Assembly (NCBI GenBank): GCA_002862325.1 | Contig: PKCT01000090.1 | Location: 1-5,306, forward strand | DNA: 5,306 nucleotides | DNA from: Phycisphaerae bacterium | Lineage (GTDB): Bacteria > Planctomycetota > Phycisphaerae > Phycisphaerales > SM1A02 | Direction of reading: 5' to 3' | In this document: one piece after another, positions 1 to 5,306 of the stretch | Numbering within the stretch: position 1 is the stretch's first letter | How the letters are laid out: every line of letters starts with the position of its first letter | The notes under the pieces: generated by a model | What the model was told of the DNA's origin: nothing | What the model saw: only the letters and a program-made list of their open reading frames with translations | The model's database searches: none | Program-made: the position numbers and the translations under genes

Positions 1-232
1 GACCAAGAGCCCCAAGGCCGCCATCCCGATGGCCGCGGACATCCATCGCACGTTCGAGGGGGCCGAACTCGGCGGTGAAGGACGTCGTCCTTCGGCCGCC
101 CAATCCTGGGCCGCACTCTTCGGGCCGATGGATGAATTTACTGCCATCGGAATAGGCTACCCAGCAGTCCTCATCCAGGCAATGCCTCCGGCCGTGGGAT
201 TGAAGACCGAGATCGTGCGAAACCTCGACTAG
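1..232 (+). CDS. C-terminal part of an unidentified protein (5' end outside window)
   Basis: An open frame runs from the window edge (first full codon at position 2) to a TAG at 230-232, giving 76 residues of a C-terminus. I do not recognise the family. The visible part starts TKSPKAAIPMAADIH, has a Gly/Arg-containing turn, then a hydrophobic segment (FTAIGIGYPAVLIQAMPPAV) and ends in TEIVRNLD. The hydrophobic segment is too short and too proline-rich to call a membrane helix with confidence. An internal ATG at 29 could be taken for a start, but the frame is open upstream with similar codon use, so a gene entering from the left is more likely. The stop lies 10 nt before the dipeptidase start, so the two are probably co-transcribed. 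Codon use in the last third (gga, ata, cca, gca, act) is less GC-rich at third positions than in the other genes. That it is coding is moderately sure; its function is unknown. Confidence 0.55.
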   Translation, partial: TKSPKAAIPMAADIHRTFEGAELGGEGRRPSAAQSWAALFGPMDEFTAIGIGYPAVLIQAMPPAVGLKTEIVRNLD

Positions 233-234
233 GA
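231..234 (+). promoter_or_regulatory. Likely ribosome binding site of the dipeptidase gene
   Basis: AGGA lies 8 nt before the ATG at 243 and overlaps the TAG stop codon of the upstream gene (230-232). The spacing is good for a Shine-Dalgarno site and supports the ATG at 243. The overlap with the upstream stop suggests translational coupling between the two + strand genes. The motif is short, so this is suggestive only. Confidence 0.4.
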
Positions 235-242
235 TACGAGTT

Positions 243-1229
243 ATGAGGAGCCCCCGCTGGATCGATGGCCACCTGGACCTCGCCTGGATCGAGGCCGGGC
301 TCCACCCTCTAACACTCCCGACCCCCGATGGCGATGCTGCCGTGACCTGGAACAGTCTCCGACGGGGCGGCGTCGGGCTGGTGTTCGGAACCATCTTCAC
401 CGAGATGGACGGCCCCGAAGACGATCCCGCGGCCTACCCCGCCGGCGACGCCCAGGCGGCTCACGACGCCGGTAGACGACAACTCGACTGGTATCTCCAG
501 CAGGAATCCGAAGGTCGCATTCGAATCGCACGTCGCCGGGACGAGCTCGTCCTCGGAGATCCTCCGACCGTCGTCCTGCTGATGGAGTGCGCCGATCCCA
601 TCCGCACACCGGACGAAGCCGGATGGTGGATCGAACAGGGTGTCCGCCTGGTCGGACTTTCCTGGGGACGCGGCTCTCGGTACAGCGGCGGCAACGCGAC
701 GCCCGGAAGCCTGACGGACGCCGGACGATCGCTCGTGCAGGCCCTGGATCACCATGGGGTCGGCCACGACTGCTCGCACCTGTCACTCGAATCGTTCGAC
801 GAACTCCTGGCGATCTCACAGGGACCGATCTGCGCGACCCATTCCAACGCCGCCGCCGTCGCGCGAGAGGATCCTCGCCACCTCTCGGATCGGCAGTATG
901 CGGCCCTTGCGGAACGGGATGCGGTCGTCGGCCTCAATCTCTTCGCCCGATTCCTGAACCCGAGCGGAACGGCGTCCATCCACGACTGCATCGAACATCT
1001 GCGTCATGCGAGCGGGCTGATCGGACGAGCCCGGCTGGCCTTGGGATCGGACGCCGACGGCGGCTTCACCGCCAAGGATCTCCCGACCGACCTCGCGAAC
1101 CTCGAACACCTCGATCGGCTCGACGAAGCGCTCGCCGAAGCCGGATGGTCGAAGGGGGAACGCTCTGGTTTTCGCATGGACAACTGGCTGCGATGGCTCG
1201 GGACCGTCGACGCCTTCGATTCGGCCTAG
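243..1229 (+). CDS. M19-family (renal/membrane dipeptidase-like) zinc peptidase
   Basis: A complete 328-residue protein of peptidase family M19, whose members hydrolyse dipeptides with a two-zinc centre in a TIM barrel. Seen in the sequence: DGHLDLA with H10 and D12, the bridging glutamate E115 in LLMECADPI, H179 in HDCSHLS, H200 in ATHSNAA, and D270 in LGSDADGGF. The 21-residue spacing between the two later histidines equals that of H198 and H219 in human renal dipeptidase, and the spacing to the GSD aspartate also fits, so the metal site looks intact. The substrate-contacting H152 of the human enzyme is replaced: the segment reads LVGLSWGRGSRYSGGN, with W141 at about that place, a change I recall in many bacterial homologues. 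There is no signal peptide or lipobox, so a cytoplasmic enzyme is expected despite the family name. The length is slightly below the usual 330-400. The ATG is chosen because DGHxD follows within eight residues and AGGA precedes it. The physiological substrate is not evident. It converges on the - strand gene ending at 1237. Confidence 0.9.
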   Translation: MRSPRWIDGHLDLAWIEAGLHPLTLPTPDGDAAVTWNSLRRGGVGLVFGTIFTEMDGPEDDPAAYPAGDAQAAHDAGRRQLDWYLQQESEGRIRIARRRDELVLGDPPTVVLLMECADPIRTPDEAGWWIEQGVRLVGLSWGRGSRYSGGNATPGSLTDAGRSLVQALDHHGVGHDCSHLSLESFDELLAISQGPICATHSNAAAVAREDPRHLSDRQYAALAERDAVVGLNLFARFLNPSGTASIHDCIEHLRHASGLIGRARLALGSDADGGFTAKDLPTDLANLEHLDRLDEALAEAGWSKGERSGFRMDNWLRWLGTVDAFDSA

Positions 1230-1236
1230 CGGAGCA

Positions 1237-2754
1237 TCAGATCGAACCGCTCGCACCATCGTCGTTGAGCGGCCAGACCCGCCACGATTCCCCACCGACG
1301 TCGAGGAGATAGAGACGAATCCCCGTCCCGTGGAGATGTGCGACATCCGGCGGACGCGTCGTGAAGAGGTGCTCGCTCGGTGCATGCCGACTCTCCGGAT
1401 CGATTCCGGCGGCCATGAGCAGCTCGGCGGGCAGATCCTTCAGCCAGGCCCTGCCGGCCGCCATCCACGACAGCGCATCGCGGCCGAGCAGCTGCAGCCG
1501 TCCCGCCTGATCGATCGCGAGCTCCAGCGGAATGCGAGGAGGCGGAGACCAGGACAACGGATGCAGCCCCTCGACGAGGGACGCCAACGGCGGTTCGGGC
1601 GACGAGCTCGGCCTCGAGACGTCATCGGCGGCGCTGGGAGTCCAGATCGGCGGAGCCGAGTCCATGCCGGATGCCGGACGGGTCGGCGGCGAATCCACGA
1701 TCGGGGGCGACGACCAGACGGACGGGCCGACGTCCTCGGCCGATGCCCGATGCGACATGTCCGACACCGACTCGAGATGCTCGGGGGACACTGGTGGACG
1801 CCGCGGCGCGAAGCGATCCTTGAGACTCGGCGCGGACGGGGCAGGTCCCATGCGGACCGGCGTCCGCCCGGGGCGACGGCGATGATCGTAGAACCCCTCG
1901 TGCTCGAGAGATGCGGCGTCCTCGAGCGGCGTTAGGCGAAGCGTCGGCTCGCCGCCCACGTCGTCGGAGGGCGGGTCGGCCGCGGAGTCCCGCTGCGCGA
2001 GGATCGCGGCGATCACGTCCGACACATCGGCCCTCGCCGCCTCGTCGAACAACATCTTCGAGCAGTCCTCGATCGGTGCGAGGGCGGGCACCGCGTCCCG
2101 GACCGCGAGTGGCTCGTCGAGATGTCGCGAGGATGCTTCCAAGAGCGTCTGGGCGACGACTTCGACCGCGGCCGGCGCGGCCCCGGCGACCACGACTCCG
2201 ACGTCGAGTCCCGGCTTTGACGACGCTCGATGCCATCCAACCTTGGCAAGCTCGAAGGCTCGTATGACCGCAGGTCGTTCGGAAGAGGTCAGGACGAGAA
2301 GCGACGCGGCGCCAGCGCGAACCGATGCACCGATATCGCGATCGTCGATCGCGATCATCCATCGCCGCACGGTGGATGAGAGTCGCTTCACGACCTCGAG
2401 CTGGCCCTCACCGGGTTGCCGGCGATGATCGCAGCCAAGGCCGAAGATCTCGATCGCACATCGGCCACCTTCGAGACGAACGAGACCGACCGGCCCAACG
2501 CTCGCGGCACACTGCGCGCCGTACTGACTCACCCAGGGGCCGGTCATCACGGGCAGATGGCCGCACACCAGCAGGGTCACGCCGACATGAGCCTTTCCGG
2601 GAGACTCCGACGAATCGTCCCTGCCCCCTCCCCAGCCACCTCCGCTGCCATCCTCACCAGGGGCACCATCTCCAGCCCGGCCACCGCCGACCAAATCCTC
2701 CTCCCCCAGAAAAAGGGCGGTCAGCTCTCTGATGTGATCTCGCGCGGTCTCCAT
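1237..2754 (-). CDS. MinD/ParA-like protein lacking Walker A, with Pro-rich linker and C-terminal domain
   Basis: A 505-residue protein I cannot assign to a named family. Residues 1-54 form a short N-terminus rich in Gly, Asp and Ser. Residues 55-240 follow the order of a SIMIBI (MinD/ParA/FlhG) ATPase. The first strand and turn, VTLLVCGHLPVMTGPW (59-74), align with the strand-P-loop-helix that normally reads SGKGGVGKST, and SVGPVGLVRLE matches the second strand. WMIAIDDRDIGASVRAGAASLLVLTS (132-157) resembles the Walker B strand and the following strand. LDVGVVVAGAAPAAVEVVAQTLL and the stretch to about 225 match the late strands of MinD/FlhG. No lysine of a P-loop is present, so ATP hydrolysis is unlikely. 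Residues about 256-394 are a disordered-looking Pro/Ser/Asp/Arg-rich linker. Residues about 395-498 are a compact tail with IPLELAIDQAGRLQLLG and GTGIRLYLLDVGGESWRVWPL. The frame is open far upstream, but the ATG at 2754 has GGGAGA 9 nt before it and lies 52 nt after the parA-like stop, so I start there. It is probably co-transcribed with that gene. The fold assignment is inferred by eye; coding status is strongly supported. Confidence 0.8.
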   Translation of the reverse strand: METARDHIRELTALFLGEEDLVGGGRAGDGAPGEDGSGGGWGGGRDDSSESPGKAHVGVTLLVCGHLPVMTGPWVSQYGAQCAASVGPVGLVRLEGGRCAIEIFGLGCDHRRQPGEGQLEVVKRLSSTVRRWMIAIDDRDIGASVRAGAASLLVLTSSERPAVIRAFELAKVGWHRASSKPGLDVGVVVAGAAPAAVEVVAQTLLEASSRHLDEPLAVRDAVPALAPIEDCSKMLFDEAARADVSDVIAAILAQRDSAADPPSDDVGGEPTLRLTPLEDAASLEHEGFYDHRRRPGRTPVRMGPAPSAPSLKDRFAPRRPPVSPEHLESVSDMSHRASAEDVGPSVWSSPPIVDSPPTRPASGMDSAPPIWTPSAADDVSRPSSSPEPPLASLVEGLHPLSWSPPPRIPLELAIDQAGRLQLLGRDALSWMAAGRAWLKDLPAELLMAAGIDPESRHAPSEHLFTTRPPDVAHLHGTGIRLYLLDVGGESWRVWPLNDDGASGSI

Positions 2755-2763
2755 TCGGTGACG

Positions 2764-2769
2764 TCTCCC
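2764..2769 (-). promoter_or_regulatory. Ribosome binding site that sets the start of the MinD-like gene
   Basis: Read on the - strand, GGGAGA lies 9 nt upstream of the ATG at 2754-2752. The same frame stays open back through the ATPase gene to about 3639, so this site and the position just past the ATPase stop are the main reasons for choosing the short start. The upstream extension would be an out-of-frame Arg/Ser/Pro-rich reading of the ATPase gene. Confidence 0.45.
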
Positions 2770-2806
2770 GGTGTCTCTAGCCGGCCTTGGTGGATGCTGG
2801 AACGAA

Positions 2807-4087
2807 CTAGCGAATACCCGCCGAATCGGCGACGGCCGGCATCGCGACATTGGCCGGCCGGCCATCGGGCCCCTCGACGACGGCGGGATTGGATGCGTCC
2901 AGGAGCGGACGTCCATCCACGAGGAATCGATATCGAGTGCCACCGGCGATCGGAATCTCGATGCCGACATGCGATGGATCGAGATACGGGCGGGGCACCA
3001 GCGCAAGGCCGTCACCGGTCCAGGAATTGAAATCGCCCACGACGGAGATTGTTCGTCCGATCGACGCGGGCTGGGCGAGCCGGAGCACGCCCCCGACGAC
3101 GGCGGGAGGCGCCACACCCCCGGTGGCGTGACCGACCGGTCCAGACATGGTCGAGTTCGCGGCCTCATCCGGCCGCATGCGGCGAACCAGTTCGGCCGCT
3201 CGGGCGGAGACCTCGACTCGATTGGAGAAGGAATCCCCCACGGCGTCGGGCGACTCGCCACCGCCGACACCGCCGACGCCGACTTCGGGCGGTGCGATTT
3301 CGGTCGGCGGCGACGTCTCGAGCCAGTCCGCCAACTGCTGGTAGTCCTCGACCGCCGGACTCTCGGGCGAATGCTCAAGCACGGCGCGACCGAAGGCGGT
3401 CGCCTCTCGAATGTCCAGATGGTCCCGGATGGGATGGGGAGAAACGCCGTCTCCGAACTGCTCGCGAAGCCCCTGAAGAAGATCCCGGTCCAATGCTCGC
3501 TCGGGACGGAGGAGATTCGGCACGAGTCGGACATGCATCGCCCGCCCGAGGCGTTCGGCCATCGCCCGAAGGGTCGCCCACTGCCGCTCAGCCCCCCGGG
3601 TCGCCAGAAACCCGGTCTCGACCGGCACGAGGATCTCATCGGCGGCCCGAAGCGCGTTGAAGGTCAGCATGCCGATCGTGGGCGGACAGTCCACGAAGCA
3701 GTAGTCCAGAGCGTCGGCGAAGACCGAGAGTCCACGGCTGAGACGACGATCGCGATCAGGCGCATCCATCAAACCGCCCCCGGGCGCCTCGGCCCGAGCC
3801 AGGCGCACCGTGCTCGGAAGCAAGCGAAGCCCGAACGCGACCTCCCAGGTGCACGCCGCGATGCGGGAGGGCCCCATCGCCTCGGAGGGCGGATCGAGCA
3901 GGAGGTCGATGGTGCTGAACTCGATCTCCTTCTCCGGCACGCCGAAGGCCGCCGCGCAGTGCGACTGCGGATCGAGATCCACGAGCATGACCCGTCTTCC
4001 CCGGGCCGCGAGGGTCGCGGCCAGATTCACCGACGTCGTCGTCTTGCCGCAACCTCCCTTCTGATTCAGAACCGAGATGATCCGCAT
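2807..4087 (-). CDS. ParA/Soj-type ATPase fused to a C-terminal CBM48/AMPK-beta-like domain
   Basis: A 426-residue protein. Residues 1-256 are a typical ParA/Soj deviant-Walker ATPase: RIISVLNQKGGCGKTTTSVN with signature lysine K10 and P-loop lysine K15, the switch motif VDLDPQSH (36-43), Walker B as DYCFVDCPP (D133), then EILVPVETGF and a C-terminal IRDHLDIREATAFG helix region. Such proteins dimerise with ATP, usually bind DNA nonspecifically, and position chromosomes, plasmids or protein cargo. There is no N-terminal helix-turn-helix, so it is the small chromosomal Soj or orphan type. Residues about 257-325 are a Gly/Pro linker with one charged helix (VEVSARAAELVRRMRP). Residues about 326-418 look like an E-set/CBM48 domain: ISVVGDFNSWTG, a PRP/HVGIEIPI strand pair, TRYRFLVDGRPLLDASNP and a final NVAMP strand. 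The ATG at 4087 is chosen because the conserved RIISVLNQKGG follows at once; the frame is open further upstream into aroB but lacks family sequence there. The nearest SD-like AGGA is 12 nt away, a little far. The gene directly downstream encodes a Walker-A-less relative. No parB is visible. The ATPase call is very sure, the appended domain fairly sure, the cargo unknown. Confidence 0.93.
   Translation of the reverse strand: MRIISVLNQKGGCGKTTTSVNLAATLAARGRRVMLVDLDPQSHCAAAFGVPEKEIEFSTIDLLLDPPSEAMGPSRIAACTWEVAFGLRLLPSTVRLARAEAPGGGLMDAPDRDRRLSRGLSVFADALDYCFVDCPPTIGMLTFNALRAADEILVPVETGFLATRGAERQWATLRAMAERLGRAMHVRLVPNLLRPERALDRDLLQGLREQFGDGVSPHPIRDHLDIREATAFGRAVLEHSPESPAVEDYQQLADWLETSPPTEIAPPEVGVGGVGGGESPDAVGDSFSNRVEVSARAAELVRRMRPDEAANSTMSGPVGHATGGVAPPAVVGGVLRLAQPASIGRTISVVGDFNSWTGDGLALVPRPYLDPSHVGIEIPIAGGTRYRFLVDGRPLLDASNPAVVEGPDGRPANVAMPAVADSAGIR
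2834..3112 (-). other. CBM48/AMPK-beta-like E-set domain within the ParA-type protein
   Basis: This segment encodes residues about 326-418 of the ATPase gene. The core signature VGDFNSW, followed by a strand pair and YRFLVDG, is typical of the N-terminal domain of glycogen branching enzymes and isoamylases and of the AMPK beta glycogen-binding module. Compared by eye with rat AMPK beta1, the first sugar-stacking tryptophan (W100) is kept as W356 and the lysine K126 appears as R387. The second tryptophan (W133 in DGQW) is P394 here, and the L146 position appears to be Asp. Carbohydrate binding is therefore possible but not assured; a protein-binding role is equally open. Confidence 0.7.
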
Positions 4088-4208
4088 GTCGGGGGGGCAT
4101 CCTGAGCTGGGGAGTATCGACGAGCGAGGATCCCACTCTTCGTGGGTCCGTCTCTTTCGGTATCGGATCAAACTCGGCGGTCTCTGCACATATGGGACCG
4201 CACAGGCG
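4088..4208 (-). other. 121-nt gap between aroB and the ParA-type gene
   Basis: This is the longest non-coding stretch in the window. On the - strand it holds a short hairpin (4128-4149) and, just before the ATPase ATG, a run of seven C (4091-4097) preceded by AGGA (4100-4103). I find no convincing -35/-10 pair: GATACT, the complement of 4113-4118, resembles a -10 in four of six positions but has no -35 partner at the right spacing. It could equally be a leader inside an aroB operon or the place where a separate transcript begins. Confidence 0.4.
4128..4149 (-). terminator. Possible hairpin (weak terminator or leader structure) after aroB
   Basis: Read on the - strand, GGACCCAC-GAAGA-GTGGGATCC forms a stem of five perfect pairs (CCCAC/GTGGG) extended by three more (GGA/TCC) past one bulged base, with a 5-nt loop. 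It lies about 60 nt downstream of the aroB stop and about 40 nt upstream of the ATPase start. No T-tract follows in the - direction, so it is a poor Rho-independent terminator. It may be a transcript-stabilising or attenuating leader hairpin instead. Confidence 0.3.
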
Positions 4209-5306
4209 TCAGCCCTCGGTCCGGACCGCGGCCCACCCCGCGTCGACGACCTCCGACCCCGGATCGGAAACGACCTCGACCGCCCCCACCCCACGCATCA
4301 GGACCAGCCGGAGGACCCCACCCGCCACCTTCTTGTCGAGCGTCATCGCGCGTCGCATCTCCGTAAGTACGACCTCGGTGACGCCAGGCAACGCCACCGG
4401 CAGACCACATCGATCGACCAGACGACGGACCCGCTCGACCAAAGCCGGCGAAGCCATGCCGGCAGCCACCGACGCGGCGGCCGCCGCCACCAGGCCGATT
4501 CCCACCGCCTCGCCATGCAGCAACCCGAGACTCGACCGGCTTTCCATCGCGTGGGCGTAGGTATGCCCGAGATTCAGAAGCGCCCGCTCCCCTGACTCCC
4601 GAAAATCCCGGCGGACGACCTCGGCCTTCACCCCGGCGCTTCTCGCGACGAATGCGGGCAGAACCTCGGGATCACGACTCAAGACACCATCGAGTTCCGA
4701 CTCGAGCGATGCGAGCGTCTCCTCCCCCTCGATCAAACCGTGCTTGATGCACTCCGCCAACCCCGCCCGGAGTTCGCGATCCGGCAGGGTCGCCAGCGTA
4801 TCGGTGTCGCAGATCACCAGATCCGCGGGCCAGAACGCCCCCACGAGGTTCTTGCCGAGCCCTCCATCGGGCAACGGTCGATTGATTCCCGTCTTCCCAC
4901 CCAGGGCCGCATCGACCATCGCCAGAAGGGTGGTCGGAACGAGCGTCAGCTTCACCCCCCGCATCCAGGTCGCCGCGATGAATCCGGCGACGTCACAGGC
5001 GATCCCGCCCCCCACGGCAACCACCCGCGAGGTCCGATCGAGGCCCGATGCGAGCATGCGATCCCATCCCGCCTGCACCACGGCGAGCCCCTTCTCGTGT
5101 TCGCCCGCCCGAAAACGATCGACCACGAGCGTACCTGACGAACGCAGCCCTGCTTCGGCGACCGCGCCATGCGAAAGGGCGACGACGTCGTCGACGCCCC
5201 GATCCACCATGAGGTACCGAGACTCGCGGGGGCCCGCGTTCGCTTCGACCTGGAGCAGATCCCCCAGCTGCGGCAGCAGGCCGCGCCCGACGAGCATCAC
5301 GGTCCT
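4209..5306 (-). CDS. aroB: 3-dehydroquinate synthase (N-terminus outside window)
   Basis: AroB converts 3-deoxy-D-arabino-heptulosonate 7-phosphate to 3-dehydroquinate, the second step of the shikimate pathway, in the cytoplasm, using NAD and a divalent metal. Residues are counted from the GTG at 5300. Seen: the NAD-binding VVAVGGGIACDVAGFIAATW (93-112), the signature VPTTLLAMVDAALGGKTGIN (121-140), GKNLVGAFWPAD (149-160), and metal ligands E183 (GLAECIKHG), H246 (LNLGHTYAHAME) and H262 (LLHGEAVGIG), followed by LDKKVAGG. All catalytic motifs appear intact. GTG (5300) and ATG (5297) are possible starts, but the frame is open to the edge, and the first residues (RTVMLVGRGLLPQLGDLL) match the strand that family members usually have some residues after their start. 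I therefore treat the gene as continuing beyond the window. It ends with TGA 121 nt before the ParA-type gene, on the same strand, and may share its transcript. No other shikimate gene is visible. Confidence 0.95.
   Translation of the reverse strand, partial: RTVMLVGRGLLPQLGDLLQVEANAGPRESRYLMVDRGVDDVVALSHGAVAEAGLRSSGTLVVDRFRAGEHEKGLAVVQAGWDRMLASGLDRTSRVVAVGGGIACDVAGFIAATWMRGVKLTLVPTTLLAMVDAALGGKTGINRPLPDGGLGKNLVGAFWPADLVICDTDTLATLPDRELRAGLAECIKHGLIEGEETLASLESELDGVLSRDPEVLPAFVARSAGVKAEVVRRDFRESGERALLNLGHTYAHAMESRSSLGLLHGEAVGIGLVAAAAASVAAGMASPALVERVRRLVDRCGLPVALPGVTEVVLTEMRRAMTLDKKVAGGVLRLVLMRGVGAVEVVSDPGSEVVDAGWAAVRTEG

Noticed and set aside
1215..1251. Possible shared terminator at the convergent stops (TTCGAT...ATCGAA, AGCGG...CCGCT)
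   Set aside because: The arms are only 5-6 nt with loops of 14-20 nt and no T-tract on either side, so a stable terminator hairpin is not supported.
587..1312. 241-codon + strand frame overlapping the dipeptidase
   Set aside because: It is an Arg/Pro-rich shadow in another frame of the M19 gene. The catalytic motifs are in the 243-1229 frame.
816..1385. 189-codon - strand frame across the convergent junction
   Set aside because: It is antisense to the M19 gene and overlaps the end of the MinD-like gene in a different frame; no family pattern.
3258..3290. Imperfect tandem CCGCCGAC-type repeat
   Set aside because: It encodes the Gly/Val linker of the ParA-type protein and is explained by low-complexity codons; copies are too few and irregular to call a repeat element.
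2755..3639. Extension of the MinD-like frame upstream to an ATG at 3639 (800 codons)
   Set aside because: The extra 295 codons lie in another frame of the ATPase gene and give an Arg/Ser/Pro-rich sequence. The ATG at 2754 has its own SD-like site and sits just after the ATPase stop.
2771..4105. 444-codon open frame on the + strand opposite the ParA-type gene
   Set aside because: It is fully antisense to a gene with unmistakable ParA motifs. Its translation is Arg/Gly/His-rich with no recognisable pattern, as expected from the GC-rich codon structure of the real gene.
4088..4294. 69-residue N-terminal extension of the ParA-type protein to an ATG at 4294
   Set aside because: It would overlap the end of aroB and place unrelated Arg-rich sequence before the conserved RIISVLNQKGG, which normally lies at the N-terminus in this subfamily.
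4192..4595. + strand frames of 122-172 codons opposite aroB
   Set aside because: They are antisense to a clear AroB sequence, with Thr/Arg/Pro-rich translations and no independent support.

Overview
The window is a compact, GC-rich stretch of bacterial chromosome with short intergenic gaps. Nothing in it looks mobile: I see no IS ends, tRNA, rRNA, CRISPR repeats or phage genes. The GC-rich codon use, and a ParA-type ATPase carrying a C-terminal CBM48-like domain beside a second, Walker-A-less ParA/MinD-like protein, make me think of a planctomycete, possibly of the Phycisphaerae. That placement is an inference; no phylogenetic marker was tested.

Layout. On the + strand, positions 1-232 hold the last 76 codons of an unidentified protein. 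After a 10-nt gap comes a complete M19-family (renal/membrane dipeptidase-like) zinc peptidase at 243-1229. On the - strand, read from right to left, are aroB (3-dehydroquinate synthase, 5' end just outside the window), then after 121 nt a ParA/Soj-type ATPase fused to a CBM48/AMPK-beta-like domain (2807-4087), then after 52 nt a 505-residue protein (1237-2754). The two strands converge with only 7 nt between the stop codons of the dipeptidase and the 505-residue protein.

How the genes may work together. AroB is a shikimate-pathway housekeeping enzyme and is probably only a neighbour. The two genes downstream of it look like a functional pair. The first is a complete deviant-Walker ATPase (KGGCGKTTT, DLDPQS, VDCPP) whose C-terminus carries an immunoglobulin-like E-set domain. 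The second has the strand-helix layout of a MinD/ParA core, but the P-loop is replaced by GHLPVMTGPW, and the core is followed by a long Pro/Ser-rich linker and an unidentified conserved-looking tail. There is no parB-like gene in the window. The most interesting reading is a ParA-like positioning or polarity module made of one active and one pseudo-ATPase, in which the CBM48-like domain recognises the cargo (a polysaccharide, a glycogen-like granule or a protein). This is a hypothesis from domain content and gene order only.
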